A DNA stretch of 64,000 nucleotides, taken from NCBI RefSeq assembly GCF_003217475.1, contig NZ_QJSP01000021.1, forward strand, positions 35,773-99,772. The letters run 5' to 3'. This DNA comes from Williamsia limnetica. GTDB taxonomy: Bacteria > Actinomycetota > Actinomycetes > Mycobacteriales > Mycobacteriaceae. Below, one piece after another: positions 36,778 through 46,533 of the stretch. Both the position numbers and the translations under genes were made by a program. Positions within the stretch are counted from its first letter, which is position 1; each line of letters begins with the position of its first letter. The notes below the pieces were generated by a model. The model was not told the origin of the DNA and did not search any database. It saw only the letters and a program-made list of their open reading frames with translations.

Positions 36778-38913
36778 TTGACGGATACGGACCTGATCAC
36801 TGCACCGGGCTCGGAAAACACCCTCGATCTCGGTGGAGTAGACACTCCGAAAGCCGAACGTCGTCGTGGGACCGGGCTGTCGGGGATGGTTCTCACCGAA
36901 CTTCGCGGCCTGGCCGGTGAGCTGGGCATCAAGGGCACGTCAGGTATGCGCAAGAGCGACCTGATCGCTGCCATCAAGGAGCGTCAGAGCGGTGGCTCCG
37001 CGCCGGCACCCGCCAAGGCAAAGGCAACTGCGAAGGCGCCTGCCGAGAAATCGCCGGCAAAAGCCGAGGCCACGACCGCGGAAGTGCAGCCGACTGCTGA
37101 GCCGAAGACGTCTTCCCGCAAGAAGGAGGCGGCCACCGAGGCGCCTGCCGTCGAAACAAAAGCCGAGACCCCGACCGCCAAGGTCGCCGCGGAACCGGCA
37201 ACGGACGGCGCGGCCTCGACGAAGACCTCCGACGGCACCGACGACGACTCGGCCGACGGCGGTGACCAGCGACGTCAGCGTCGCCGGGGTCGCGAGAGCC
37301 AGAACAGCAATCGGGACAGCCAGAGCCGGGACAACCAGGCCGGTGGCCAGAATCGCGACGGCAACCAGGGCCGCGACGGCAACCAGAACCGCGAAGGCCA
37401 GGGTTCGGGTAACCGCAATCGCGATGACCAGGGCAACCGGAACCGTGACGACCAGGGCAACCGGAATCGCGATGACCAGGGCAACCGGAACCGTGACGAC
37501 CAGGGCAACCGGAATCGCGATGACCAGGGCAACCGGAATCGCGATGACCAGGGCAACCGGAATCGCGATGACCGCGGCAACGACGGCCAGGGCCAGAACA
37601 ACGGTCCGCGTGGCAACAACAACAACCGCGACAACGGTCCGGGCGACGATGACGAGCGCGGAGGGCGTCGAGGACGTCGCTTCCGTGAGCGCCGTCGCGG
37701 ACGCGACCGAAACGACGGCCCCGGTGAGGGACGCGGCGGTGACCCGCAGATCTCGGACGACGATGTCTTGCAGCCGGTAGCCGGCATTCTCGACGTCCTC
37801 GACAACTATGCCTTCGTGCGGACCTCCGGTTACCTGGCGGGCCCCAACGACGTCTACGTGTCGATGAATCTGATTCGTAAGAACGGCCTGCGTCGCGGAG
37901 ACGCGATCACCGGTGCTGTCAAGGTCGTCAAAGACGGCGATCAGTCGAATCAGCGGCAGAAGTTCAACCCGCTCGTGCGCCTCGACTCGGTGAACGGCTC
38001 GGACGTCGAAACAGCCAAGAAGCGGCCGGAATTCGTGAAGCTGACCCCGCTGTACCCAAATCAGCGGCTTCGGCTCGAGACGACGAGCGACCGGATCTCG
38101 ACTCGCGTCATCGACCTGGTCATGCCTATCGGCAAAGGCCAGCGCGCGCTGATCGTGTCCCCGCCGAAGGCCGGTAAGACCACGATCCTGCAGAACATCG
38201 CCAACGCCATCTCTATCAACAACCCAGAGTGCTACCTCATGGTCGTGCTCGTCGACGAGCGGCCGGAAGAAGTCACCGACATGCAGCGGTCGGTGAAGGG
38301 TGAGGTGATCGCCTCCACCTTCGACCGTCCGCCGTCAGATCACACCTCGGTTGCCGAACTCGCCATCGAACGCGCGAAGCGTCTCGTTGAAGACGGCAAA
38401 GATGTTGTGGTGCTGCTGGATTCGATCACTCGTCTGGGCCGCGCGTACAACAACGCCTCGCCGGCATCGGGCCGAATCCTGTCCGGTGGCGTCGATTCGA
38501 CTGCGCTGTACCCGCCCAAGCGTTTCCTGGGTGCGGCCCGCAACATCGAAAACGGCGGATCGCTCACGATCATCGCCTCGGCCCTGGTCGAGACCGGTTC
38601 CACGGGCGACACGGTCATCTTCGAGGAGTTCAAGGGCACGGGCAACGCCGAGCTCAAACTGGATCGCAAGATCTCCGAGCGTCGCGTCTTCCCGGCTGTG
38701 GATGTCAACATGTCGAGTACCCGTAAGGACGAGTTGTTGCTCTCGCCCGAAGAGTTCTCGATCGTGCACAAGTTGCGCCGGGTGCTCGCCGGATTGGACT
38801 CCCAGCAGGCCATCGACCTGTTGGTCAGTCAGTTGAAGAAGACAAAGAGCAACGTCGAGTTCCTGATGCAGGTCCAGAAGACCGCACCGGGCGCGATGCG
38901 CGACGACGACTAG
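36778..38913 (+). CDS. rho: Transcription termination factor Rho with a large disordered insertion
   Basis: 711 residues; TTG start behind AAGGAAAGGA. A Rho N-terminal helical domain (~40-70, MVLTELRGLAGELGIKGTSGMRKSDLIAAIK) is followed by a long low-complexity insertion (~75-320): Ala/Lys/Glu-rich, then Asn/Arg/Asp/Gln-rich with seven GNRNRDDQ repeats. The cold-shock RNA-binding domain contains GILDVLDNYAFVRTSGYLAGPNDVYVS. ATPase core: Walker A SPPKAGKTT (~461-469), VLVDERPEEVTDMQR, LLDSITRLGRAYN and the secondary-channel loop STRKDELLLSPEE. A hexameric RNA helicase that ends transcription. Insertions of this kind are typical of actinobacterial Rho but vary in sequence. Confidence 0.97.
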   Translation: MTDTDLITAPGSENTLDLGGVDTPKAERRRGTGLSGMVLTELRGLAGELGIKGTSGMRKSDLIAAIKERQSGGSAPAPAKAKATAKAPAEKSPAKAEATTAEVQPTAEPKTSSRKKEAATEAPAVETKAETPTAKVAAEPATDGAASTKTSDGTDDDSADGGDQRRQRRRGRESQNSNRDSQSRDNQAGGQNRDGNQGRDGNQNREGQGSGNRNRDDQGNRNRDDQGNRNRDDQGNRNRDDQGNRNRDDQGNRNRDDQGNRNRDDRGNDGQGQNNGPRGNNNNRDNGPGDDDERGGRRGRRFRERRRGRDRNDGPGEGRGGDPQISDDDVLQPVAGILDVLDNYAFVRTSGYLAGPNDVYVSMNLIRKNGLRRGDAITGAVKVVKDGDQSNQRQKFNPLVRLDSVNGSDVETAKKRPEFVKLTPLYPNQRLRLETTSDRISTRVIDLVMPIGKGQRALIVSPPKAGKTTILQNIANAISINNPECYLMVVLVDERPEEVTDMQRSVKGEVIASTFDRPPSDHTSVAELAIERAKRLVEDGKDVVVLLDSITRLGRAYNNASPASGRILSGGVDSTALYPPKRFLGAARNIENGGSLTIIASALVETGSTGDTVIFEEFKGTGNAELKLDRKISERRVFPAVDVNMSSTRKDELLLSPEEFSIVHKLRRVLAGLDSQQAIDLLVSQLKKTKSNVEFLMQVQKTAPGAMRDDD
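37408..37575 (+). repeat. Seven 24-bp tandem repeats within rho
   Basis: Seven in-frame units encode GNRNRDDQ (the last ends DDR). Units alternate between AATCGCGATGAC and AACCGTGACGAC synonymous versions for units 2-5, then repeat the first version, indicating recent slippage or unequal exchange. Copy number is likely to vary between strains. Confidence 0.95.
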
Positions 38914-38926
38914 CAGCAGAACGAGG

Positions 38927-38994
38927 CAAACCCACCTCGTTCCGGCACACCCACTGGTTGTAACCAGTGGTTTTGCCGGAACAAGGTGGGTTTG
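38927..38994. terminator. Nested bidirectional terminator after rho
   Basis: Outer arms 38927-38947 and 38974-38994 pair at 20 of 21 positions (outer end CAAACCCACCT / AGGTGGGTTTG); between them a perfect inner hairpin CCACTGGT-TGTA-ACCAGTGG (38951-38970) followed by TTTT. It begins 13 bases after the rho stop and serves the convergent DUF3105 lipoprotein gene too. The AAACCCACC/GGTGGGTTT segment also occurs in the tetR-kgd hairpin. Confidence 0.85.
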
Positions 38995-39010
38995 TTGTCT
39001 GCGTCGGCGG

Positions 39011-39709
39011 TCAGCTGTCGGGTACGTCGCCCTGCCGAGGATCGAACGGCGGGGGATCGGCCAAATCGAATACCCCGGGCACCGCCGAGCACGTCGCTCC
39101 TGGCTCCGGGAATCCGGTCGCAGTCGGGTCTTCGGGGTAGACGCCGGCCTGAGAGTTCTGCTTGGTGGCAGCTATGAACTGATCGATTCGGGGGTCGTCG
39201 GCGTCTTCGAGTTTGAGCTGGTGTCCCCAGGACTGCACCGAGATCGGGTGGTCGAGCCCCGGGTACGGCGACATCAGCGTGTACTCGACCCCATCGACTC
39301 GTGCCGCCAGTAGATCGATGTCGTCGTCGTCGAGGTCCTCGGGGTTGTAGGCGATCCACACCGCGCCGTGTTCGAGGGAATGCACCGCGTTCTCGGTGCG
39401 GATCCCGGTGGGGTAGACCACCCCGGTGCATCCCGCCCACCCGTAGTCGTGGGTTCCACCCAGTGGCGGGGAGTATTGATACCGCACGCGGCCGTCGCGG
39501 CCCACGTGCTGCGGGGACGGGTAGTAGACCTGCAGGACCCCGTCGATCTGATCGGTGGGATCCGGATTGTCGGCGCTCGGGACGAAATCCTCGGCGGATC
39601 CGGCGCCCGTCGAGGCTCGAACAGCCTGCCCGGTCTCGGCTGACTGGCAGCCGGCCAGCACCGCCACCAGCGCCAATCCGGCTGCGGCCGACCGTAATGT
39701 GTGTGCCAC
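39011..39709 (-). CDS. DUF3105 lipoprotein
   Basis: 232 residues: signal peptide with lipobox LAGC ([13 protein letters not shown]), then a DUF3105 domain closely resembling the protein at 28986-29861: [51 protein letters not shown] and [27 protein letters not shown]. It is anchored by lipid rather than a transmembrane helix. The conserved HSLEHGA and two cysteines are the only candidate functional residues. Convergent with rho, divergent from rpmE. Confidence 0.88.
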   Translation of the reverse strand: MAHTLRSAAAGLALVAVLAGCQSAETGQAVRASTGAGSAEDFVPSADNPDPTDQIDGVLQVYYPSPQHVGRDGRVRYQYSPPLGGTHDYGWAGCTGVVYPTGIRTENAVHSLEHGAVWIAYNPEDLDDDDIDLLAARVDGVEYTLMSPYPGLDHPISVQSWGHQLKLEDADDPRIDQFIAATKQNSQAGVYPEDPTATGFPEPGATCSAVPGVFDLADPPPFDPRQGDVPDS

Positions 39710-39928
39710 GTTCCCACCCGTCTGTTCGGTGGAATGTTTCCCACCGGTCCGTCGTTGTCACCATCGTGCCGCAGATGTCGGATCGAGCTGTTGCCGGTGG
39801 GTGCCGCGCACGTCACCGATTGGCTCAGAGACCAGCGCTTCTGGCATACTGAGCGGCCAGAGTCCGGTTCCGGTTCACACCTTCGATCCGCGAAGGTGAC
39901 CCGGCGACCACCGAAAGGGACACCAGAA

Positions 39929-40168
39929 ATGAAGCAGGGAATTCACCCCGAATACGTCGAGACCACTGTGGTCTGCGGCTGCGGGAACACCTTCCAGACC
40001 CACTCCACCAAGGAAAACGGTCGGATCAACGTCGAGGTCTGTTCGCAGTGCCACCCGTTCTACACGGGTAAGCAGAAGATTCTCGACACCGGTGGCCGCG
40101 TCGCACGGTTCGAGAAGCGTTACGGCAAGCGCGCAGCCAAGAAGGACGACGCAGCAGCCGAAAAGTAG
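39929..40168 (+). CDS. rpmE: 50S ribosomal protein L31, zinc-binding type
   Basis: 79 residues from the ATG at 39929. [68 protein letters not shown] is the complete L31 sequence. Cys residues in CGC and CSQC form the zinc ribbon, so this is the zinc-dependent (C+) paralogue that is usually replaced by a C- form under zinc limitation. Followed by a strong hairpin before prfA. Confidence 0.97.
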   Translation: MKQGIHPEYVETTVVCGCGNTFQTHSTKENGRINVEVCSQCHPFYTGKQKILDTGGRVARFEKRYGKRAAKKDDAAAEK

Positions 40169-40176
40169 CTTGTCCG

Positions 40177-40221
40177 ACCGGCGCCCATCTCTGCCCTCGC
40201 GGCGGAGGTGGGCGCCGGTTT
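40177..40221 (+). terminator. Intrinsic terminator/attenuator between rpmE and prfA
   Basis: ACCGGCGCCCATCTC (40177-40191) pairs with GAGGTGGGCGCCGGT (40205-40219), 15 pairs with one G-U, loop 13 nt, followed by TTTCGTT. One of the few hairpins here with a T-rich tail; it probably limits read-through into prfA. Confidence 0.8.
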
Positions 40222-40264
40222 CGTTGTGCGCCTCATCGTTGCCCCACTGCCAAGGAATCAGGTC

Positions 40265-41341
40265 ATGAGTACTCCCGAGCCGTCCGCGATCGACGACATC
40301 CTCGCCGAGCACGCCGGCCTGCAGACTCAACTGTCGGATCCCGCCCTGCACGACGACCCCGCCGCTGCACGCCGGGTGGGCAAGCGGTTCGCAGAGCTCG
40401 CGCCCATCATGGCCACCTACACCAAACTCGCGGCGGCGCAGGACGACCTGGAGGCCGCGCGTGAACTGGCGGCCGACGACAGCACGTTTGCCGCGGAGAT
40501 CCCGGACCTCCAGCGAACGGTCACCGAACTCGACACCGCGCTGACCGATCTGCTGGCCCCTCGCGATCCGCACGACGGCGATGACGTGGTGCTGGAGATC
40601 AAATCGGGTGCCGGCGGTGAGGAATCGGCGCTGTTCGCCTCCGATCTGGCCCGGATGTATCTGAAATACTGTGAGCGGCACGGCTGGAAGGCGCAGACGC
40701 TCGGGCTCACCGAATCCGACCTCGGCGGATACAAAGATGCCACGATCTCGATCAAATCCAAGGGTGACGGTCCCGACGGGGTGTGGGCCCGACTCAAGTT
40801 CGAGGGCGGTGTGCACCGCGTCCAGCGTGTCCCGGTCACCGAATCGCAGGGGCGTATCCACACCTCGGCCGCGGGCGTGCTGATCTACCCGGAACCCGAC
40901 GAGGTCGAACAGGTCCAGATCGACGAGGGCGACCTCCGGATAGACGTGTACCGCAGCTCCGGCAAAGGTGGTCAAGGGGTCAACACCACCGACTCGGCGG
41001 TCCGCATCACCCACCTTCCGACCAACATCGTCGTGACGTGCCAGAACGAGCGCTCACAGTTGCAGAACAAAGCTCGCGCGATGCAGGTCCTGGCCGCGCG
41101 TCTGCAGGCTGCTGCGGAAGAGGCCGCGAACTCGGAGGCGTCCGAGGGCCGTGCAGCTCAGGTCCGAACCGTGGACCGTTCGGAGCGGATCCGCACCTAC
41201 AACTTCCCCGAGAACCGCATCACCGATCACCGCATCGGGTACAAGGCGAACAACCTCGATGCTGTGCTGTCCGGTGAGATGGATGCCTTGCTGGACGCGC
41301 TCAAAGCCGCCGATCGCCAGGCCCGCCTCGAGGCGGAGTGA
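40265..41341 (+). CDS. prfA: Peptide chain release factor 1
   Basis: 358 residues from the ATG at 40265 (AAGGA upstream). Peptidyl-tRNA hydrolysis motif GGQ is in [25 protein letters not shown]1 reads UAA and UAG. The codon-recognition region lies around [18 protein letters not shown]. The GGQ glutamine is the target of PrmC, whose gene overlaps the stop (GTGA), with sua5 following. Confidence 0.97.
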   Translation: MSTPEPSAIDDILAEHAGLQTQLSDPALHDDPAAARRVGKRFAELAPIMATYTKLAAAQDDLEAARELAADDSTFAAEIPDLQRTVTELDTALTDLLAPRDPHDGDDVVLEIKSGAGGEESALFASDLARMYLKYCERHGWKAQTLGLTESDLGGYKDATISIKSKGDGPDGVWARLKFEGGVHRVQRVPVTESQGRIHTSAAGVLIYPEPDEVEQVQIDEGDLRIDVYRSSGKGGQGVNTTDSAVRITHLPTNIVVTCQNERSQLQNKARAMQVLAARLQAAAEEAANSEASEGRAAQVRTVDRSERIRTYNFPENRITDHRIGYKANNLDAVLSGEMDALLDALKAADRQARLEAE

Positions 41342-42198
41342 GCGTTCGTGAGATCCGTCGCGCGGCGACGGATGTCCTGACCACCGCCGGTGTCGAGACC
41401 CCGGATGTCGACGCCACGTTGCTGCTGGCGCATGTCGTCGGCAGAACCGTCGGCGAGCTGGTCCTGGTCGACGATCTGACCGACGACCAGCTCTCTCGAT
41501 TTCATGAACTCGTCAGGCGGCGCGCGACCCGGGAGCCACTGCAGCACATCGTCGGCCGGGTGCAGTTCGGCTCGGTCGAGGTCGAGGTGGGCCCCGGTGT
41601 CTTCATTCCGCGGATGGAGACCGAACTCCTCTGGTCGTGGGGATGCGAAGTCCTCGCCGCGGTGGCGGATCCGGTCGTGGCGGACCTCTGCAGCGGCAGT
41701 GGCGCGCTCGCCCTTGCGTTGGCGGATTCGGTCGCAGGTTCGACCGTTCACGCGGTGGAGCTCGATCCCGATGCGCTGACCTGGCTGCGGCGCAACGTCT
41801 CTCATCTCCCACAGCGGGTCCGTGACCGAGTGGTCGTGCACCAGGGGGATGTGCGTGATCCCCGAATCCTCGCGGGGGTGTCGGCCGATCTTGTCGTTGC
41901 CAATCCGCCGTACATCCCGATCGGAGCGGACCTTCCCGTCGAGGTGGCCGAGCACGATCCTGTGCTGGCGCTGTTCGGCGGCGACGATGGGATGTCGGTG
42001 ATCACCCCGATGATCGAGACCATCGCCCGTGTGCTGGTACCGGGCGGTGCCGTCGCGATCGAGCACGATGACACGACCGGTGCGCTGGTGATGGCGGCCC
42101 TGGACACCAGTGGCGACTTCGAAGGGATCTCCCAGATGAAAGACCTCTCCGGTCGGGCGCGTTTCGTCTCGGCGCGACGTGCAAAGATGAAGCCGTGA
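41338..42198 (+). CDS. prmC: Peptide chain release factor N5-glutamine methyltransferase
   Basis: 286 residues; GTG start overlapping prfA. N-terminal helical substrate-binding domain, then a class I methyltransferase fold with [15 protein letters not shown] (SAM loop) and the catalytic NPPY motif in [10 protein letters not shown]. The acceptor-binding [10 protein letters not shown] replaces the usual RPETE segment. It methylates the GGQ glutamine of RF1/RF2. Overlaps sua5 by four bases. Confidence 0.95.
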   Translation: MSVREIRRAATDVLTTAGVETPDVDATLLLAHVVGRTVGELVLVDDLTDDQLSRFHELVRRRATREPLQHIVGRVQFGSVEVEVGPGVFIPRMETELLWSWGCEVLAAVADPVVADLCSGSGALALALADSVAGSTVHAVELDPDALTWLRRNVSHLPQRVRDRVVVHQGDVRDPRILAGVSADLVVANPPYIPIGADLPVEVAEHDPVLALFGGDDGMSVITPMIETIARVLVPGGAVAIEHDDTTGALVMAALDTSGDFEGISQMKDLSGRARFVSARRAKMKP

Positions 42199-42848
42199 GC
42201 ACTACGTTCGATTGCAGCAAACCCGACTCCCGGGCGGCCGGACTTCGCGCTGCCGTCGGCGCCGCCAAGGGTGGCCGCCTGATTGTGATGCCCACCGACA
42301 CGCTGTACGGGTTGGGTTGCGACGCTTTTGATTCCGAGTCCGTCAACAGCCTGCTGGCGGCCAAGGGACGGGGTCGGGACATGCCCGTCCCGGTGCTTGT
42401 GGGGTCATGGACCACCATCGACGGCTTGGTGCTCTCGGTGTCGCCGACTGCCCGCGAATTGACCCGCGCCTTCTGGCCGGGTGGTTTGAGTCTGATCGTC
42501 CACCAGGCGCCTTCGCTGGCCTGGGACCTGGGAGATACCCGCGGCACGGTGATGTTGAGGATGCCGCTGCACCCTGTCGCGATCGACATCCTGCGAGAGG
42601 TCGGCCCGATGGCCGTGTCGAGTGCCAACATCTCGGGGCGTCCGCCGGCGACGACTGCGGCGGAGGCCCGTGACCAACTCGGTGAGTCCGTCGCGGTGTA
42701 TCTCGACGGCGGGCCGGCCGAGAAGGCCATGCCGTCGACCATCGTCGATCTGACGGACATGGCACCGAAGATAGTGCGCGAGGGCGCGGTGACGGCGGAA
42801 CAGATCGCCGATGTGTTGGGCACCGGTGTGGAGAGTTTGCGGGTCTGA
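42195..42848 (+). CDS. sua5: L-threonylcarbamoyladenylate synthase (Sua5/YrdC)
   Basis: 217 residues; GTG start overlapping prmC. YrdC domain with PTDTLYGLGCDAF, KGRGRDMPVPVLV, ARELTRAFWPGGLSLIV and VSSANISGRPPATTAAEA. Makes the threonylcarbamoyl-AMP used for t6A37 of ANN-decoding tRNAs. At this length the extra C-terminal Sua5 domain is absent. Confidence 0.95.
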   Translation: MSTTFDCSKPDSRAAGLRAAVGAAKGGRLIVMPTDTLYGLGCDAFDSESVNSLLAAKGRGRDMPVPVLVGSWTTIDGLVLSVSPTARELTRAFWPGGLSLIVHQAPSLAWDLGDTRGTVMLRMPLHPVAIDILREVGPMAVSSANISGRPPATTAAEARDQLGESVAVYLDGGPAEKAMPSTIVDLTDMAPKIVREGAVTAEQIADVLGTGVESLRV

Positions 42849-43020
42849 AGAGGATCGCCGTTCCGAACGTGACGTCCCGCACCGATGACGGAAGCGAATT
42901 GTCGACGACCGGCAGCATTTCGACATCGTCGACGGGCCTCGTTCGGTGAATTCGATGAGCACACTAGTAGCGTTGACCCGTGCTTGCGGCCGAGACGACT
43001 TCGATGGGTAGGGCAGCGAC

Positions 43021-44196
43021 ATGTTGATCGCCGCCCAGTCCGGCCTCACGAGCAGTGGCGCCGGCGTACCGCTGCGCGAGTTGATGCTGGTGGGGCTCAC
43101 CGCTGCGGTCATCACGTATCTGCTCACCGGACCCGTGCGAGTGGTCGCCACCCGCGTCGGCGCCGTCGCCGTGCCGCGGACGCGCGATGTGCACGCCGTC
43201 CCGACACCTCGTCTCGGTGGAGTCGGGATGTACGTGGGAGTGCTCGCGGGGATGGTGCTGGCGGGTGAGCTGCCTGCGCTGACCCGTGGATTCGCGTACA
43301 CCGACGACATGAACGCGGTGGTGGTCGCCGGCGGGGTGATCGTGCTGGTGGGAATCATCGACGATCGGTGGGGGATCGACGCGCTGACGAAGTTCGTCGG
43401 GCAGCTCACCGCAGCGGGCGTCTTGGTCATCATGGGCGTGAGTTGGACCGTGTTGCCGGTGCCGTTCGGGGAGATCGGGACTGTCGTTCTCGATCCGCTG
43501 CAGTCGGGGCTGCTGACCATTGCCATCACGGTGACGACGGTCAATGCGATCAACTTCGTGGATGGCCTCGACGGTTTGGCCGCGGGGCTGGCTCTGATCG
43601 CGGCGTTGGCGATCTGTGCGTTCTCGTTGGGACTGCTCCACGATCAGGGCGGGGACGTGAGCTACTACGCGCCTGCGCTGATATCGGCGATCTTGGCAGG
43701 TGCTTGCCTGGGATTTCTGCCCCACAACTTCCAGCCCGCCCGGATCTTCATGGGCGACTCCGGTTCGATGCTGATCGGGCTCATGCTGGCCGCGGCGTCG
43801 ACCAGCGCTTCGGGCAGGATCGCGATCAATGCCTACGGACCGGCTGATGTCTTCACCCTGCTGGCGCCGATCATCCTGGTGGCCGCGGTCATGTTCATCC
43901 CCATGCTCGACATGTTGATGGCGGTCGTGCGTCGCACGCGCGCAGGCGTCGGCTTCTATACGCCCGACAAGATGCACCTGCACCATCGGCTTCTCGAGAT
44001 CGGTCACTCGCACCGGCGGGTGGTGTTGCTGATCTATCTATGGGTGGGGGTGCTGGCCTTCAGCGCGGCTGCCAGCACGGTGTTCTCCGCGTCGGTGGTG
44101 CTCCCGCTGCTCGGTGGTGGGCTCATCTTGGCCATGATCGCCACCATCGTGCCCCGGCTCCGGAGGCGGAACAGGGGCCGTCCGGCGCCCGCATGA
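43021..44196 (+). CDS. wecA: Polyprenyl-phosphate GlcNAc-1-phosphate transferase (WecA/Rfe)
   Basis: 391 residues, about 11 transmembrane helices. Family motifs: ARDVHAVPTPRLGGVGMY-type first loop, GIIDDRWGID, NAINFVDGLDGLAAG, FMGDSGSMLIGL and MHLHHRLLEIGHSHRRVVLLIYLW. In mycolic-acid bacteria it transfers GlcNAc-1-phosphate to decaprenyl phosphate, the first step of the arabinogalactan linker unit. The 172-bp gap upstream contains a GTCGACGA...TCGTCGAC hairpin (42901-42933). The stop codon lies in the loop of a terminator-type hairpin. Confidence 0.94.
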   Translation: MLIAAQSGLTSSGAGVPLRELMLVGLTAAVITYLLTGPVRVVATRVGAVAVPRTRDVHAVPTPRLGGVGMYVGVLAGMVLAGELPALTRGFAYTDDMNAVVVAGGVIVLVGIIDDRWGIDALTKFVGQLTAAGVLVIMGVSWTVLPVPFGEIGTVVLDPLQSGLLTIAITVTTVNAINFVDGLDGLAAGLALIAALAICAFSLGLLHDQGGDVSYYAPALISAILAGACLGFLPHNFQPARIFMGDSGSMLIGLMLAAASTSASGRIAINAYGPADVFTLLAPIILVAAVMFIPMLDMLMAVVRRTRAGVGFYTPDKMHLHHRLLEIGHSHRRVVLLIYLWVGVLAFSAAASTVFSASVVLPLLGGGLILAMIATIVPRLRRRNRGRPAPA

Positions 44197-44205
44197 GGGC
44201 GCCGG
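44182..44205 (+). terminator. Hairpin overlapping the wecA stop codon
   Basis: CCGGCGCCC (44182-44190) and GGGCGCCGG (44197-44205) form a perfect 9-bp stem with a 6-nt loop that contains the wecA TGA. No T-tract follows. It may separate wecA from the atp operon. Confidence 0.5.
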
Positions 44206-44260
44206 GGGATCGCCCGAAGCGGTCGCGTAGCCTCATACGAAGTACAACCTAACCCGGACA

Positions 44261-44288
44261 TTCGGGGCATTACCGGACGTAGTACTAT
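44261..44288 (+). promoter_or_regulatory. Candidate atp operon promoter
   Basis: A -10-like TACTAT at 44283-44288 with a weak TTCGGG at 44261-44266 (16-bp spacer), 194 bp upstream of atpI. The direct repeat GTAGTA flanks the -10 box (44280-44285 and 44294-44299). The predicted leader of about 185 nt shows no strong hairpin by eye. Weak assignment. Confidence 0.35.
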
Positions 44289-44481
44289 CGTCTGTAGTAG
44301 CCAAGATCGGCAAGGTGAAAGCCGCAATTGTCGGCAACGCACCCCCCGATGGACGGCCACAAAGTTGTTGATATGGTCACAGGGATCGACGAGCTGTCGC
44401 CCGGGTCATGATTTGGATCGACGGGCGCGGCTCTGCCACGCTGCCCAGAGCTAGCGAAACGCTAGACCCTTGAGGAGAGGT

Positions 44482-44895
44482 ATGACGACGTCAAGCTCCG
44501 ACTCGGCGCCGGTATTCCCGGAAGCTCCGCTGAGTCTGGTGCGACCCGCAATTCTGAGTGGATTGTTGGTTGTCGTCGCGGTCGTTGCCGGCGCCTACCT
44601 CGGGCACATCATGTTCGGCATCTGGATGTTCTTCGGAATTGCCCTGAGCTTGGCCAATGCCAAGCTTGTTCAGCTTTACGTGCAAGGTGTCACCGCAGAA
44701 GAGAATCCGCGTAAGCGGCCATTGGTGGTCAACTCTGCACTGCGACTCGCGATCCTCACGGTCGTCGCGCTGGTGGTGGCATTTCTTGCCCGACCAGACG
44801 GACTCGGCGTGATGTTCGGTCTCGCGTTGTGTCAGGTGATCCTGGTTCTCAATACAGTGATTCCAGTGATGAAAGGACTTCGTACCCAGTCATGA
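44482..44895 (+). CDS. atpI: AtpI-like ATP synthase accessory membrane protein
   Basis: 137 residues from the ATG at 44482, behind GAGGAGAGG. Four transmembrane helices: [60 protein letters not shown] and [21 protein letters not shown]. Same position as Rv1303 in M. tuberculosis; AtpI proteins help assemble the c-ring. Stop overlaps the atpB start (ATGA). Confidence 0.85.
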   Translation: MTTSSSDSAPVFPEAPLSLVRPAILSGLLVVVAVVAGAYLGHIMFGIWMFFGIALSLANAKLVQLYVQGVTAEENPRKRPLVVNSALRLAILTVVALVVAFLARPDGLGVMFGLALCQVILVLNTVIPVMKGLRTQS

Positions 44896-45647
44896 CAGAT
44901 ACGTCGTATCTCGCCGAGGCGCAGATCGAGGTCGGTCACCACACCGTGGTGGAGTTCCTCGGCATGTCCTTCAACCTGGACACCATCATCGGCACCTCGT
45001 TTGCGGCCTTGGTTGTCATCGGGCTGGCGTTCTTCGTGCGGGCCAAGTTGTCGTCGGGCAAGCCGAACTCGGTCCAGTTGTTCTTCGAGGCCCTGACGTC
45101 CCAGATGCGGGCCCAGGTCGAAGGCGGCATCGGCATGAAGGTGGCGCCGTTCCTGCTGCCCCTGGCCGTGACCTTGTTCATCTTCATCCTGGTCGCCAAC
45201 TGGATATCGGTGCTGCCGGTTCAGTACGGCACCAGCGAAGGGGGCACGCATGAGCTCCTGAAGCCGCCGGCCTCCGACGCCAACTTCGTCTATGCGCTCG
45301 CACTCTTCGTCTTCGTCGCCTACCACGCGGCCGGCGTTCGCCGCCGCGGCTGGCTCGGGCACCCCAAGGCTTTGGTGAAGGGTCACGCGATCGGGCTCGC
45401 CCCGATCAACATCATCGAAGAGATCGCCAAGCCGGTTTCGCTCTCACTCCGTCTTTTCGGCAACATGTTCGCCGGCGGTGTGATGCTTTCGCTGATCGCG
45501 ATTTTCCCGGCCTACATCATGTGGGCCCCCAACTCCATCTGGAAGATGTTCGACGTGTTCGTCGGTTTGATCCAGGCGTTCATCTTCACTCTGCTGACCA
45601 TCTTGTACTTCAGCCAGTCAATGGAGCTGGAGGACGAGCACCACTAG
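44892..45647 (+). CDS. atpB: ATP synthase Fo subunit a
   Basis: 251 residues from the ATG at 44892, overlapping atpI. The essential proton-channel arginine is in [16 protein letters not shown]; other conserved parts are [20 protein letters not shown] and the last helix [28 protein letters not shown]. Forms the two half-channels against the c-ring. Confidence 0.97.
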   Translation: MTDTSYLAEAQIEVGHHTVVEFLGMSFNLDTIIGTSFAALVVIGLAFFVRAKLSSGKPNSVQLFFEALTSQMRAQVEGGIGMKVAPFLLPLAVTLFIFILVANWISVLPVQYGTSEGGTHELLKPPASDANFVYALALFVFVAYHAAGVRRRGWLGHPKALVKGHAIGLAPINIIEEIAKPVSLSLRLFGNMFAGGVMLSLIAIFPAYIMWAPNSIWKMFDVFVGLIQAFIFTLLTILYFSQSMELEDEHH

Positions 45648-45729
45648 ATCGACCCCTTGCCGGCGCAATGCTGGCGGGGCCCAAAGACCTGGCAATTCGA
45701 TTGTCAGTACCACCGAAAGGGAAAAGTAA

Positions 45730-45981
<252 letters not shown>

Positions 45982-46008
45982 ATCTCGGGAAACAGATAGA
46001 AAGACGCC

Positions 46009-46530
46009 ATGGATCTCGCCCAAGAGAACTTCCTCATACCGAACGGCACGTTCTTCGTAGTGCTGATCATCTTCGTGATCGTGCTGGTGGTGGTCGGCAA
46101 GCTGGTCGTGCCGCCGATCCGCAAGGTGCTGGAGGAACGCGAACAACTCGTTCACCAGACCCATCTGGACCATCGGGACGCCACCAAGAGTTTTGAGGAT
46201 GCCGAATCCGAGTATCGGACGGCACTCAAGGGTGCTCGTGTCGAGGCGACCGGGATCCGCGACGAGGCACGTGCCAAGGGCACCGAGCAACTCGAGGAAA
46301 TGCGTGGACGTGCCACCGAGGCATCAGACGCAGTTCAGCGTGAGACCTCCGAGCAGCTGGCTGCCGAAGGGCAGCGGGCTGCATCGGAGGCCCACGCGGA
46401 GCTCGGCAGGCTCGCCTCCGGGCTGGCCAGCCGTGTCCTCGGCTTCGACGTCGCATCGGACCCGAAGTTGTCGGCATCCGTCGATCGCATCTCCGCTAAA
46501 GAGGACGAGAAGTCCGGGACGGTGGGCTAA
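46009..46530 (+). CDS. atpF: ATP synthase subunit b
   Basis: 173 residues: one N-terminal membrane helix (FFVVLIIFVIVLVVVGKLVV) and a long charged amphipathic helix forming one strand of the peripheral stalk. A second b-type segment is fused to delta in the next gene, so the stalk is a b/b-delta heterodimer. Confidence 0.94.
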   Translation: MDLAQENFLIPNGTFFVVLIIFVIVLVVVGKLVVPPIRKVLEEREQLVHQTHLDHRDATKSFEDAESEYRTALKGARVEATGIRDEARAKGTEQLEEMRGRATEASDAVQRETSEQLAAEGQRAASEAHAELGRLASGLASRVLGFDVASDPKLSASVDRISAKEDEKSGTVG

Positions 46531-46533
46531 TCA

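Noticed and set aside
37408..37575. Regular 24-bp repeats considered as a CRISPR array
   Set aside because: No spacers; units are contiguous, in frame and encode a peptide repeat in Rho.
38910..39764. 284-codon minus-strand frame over the DUF3105 lipoprotein
   Set aside because: Different frame from the lipoprotein, which has a lipobox and a clear paralogue in the window.
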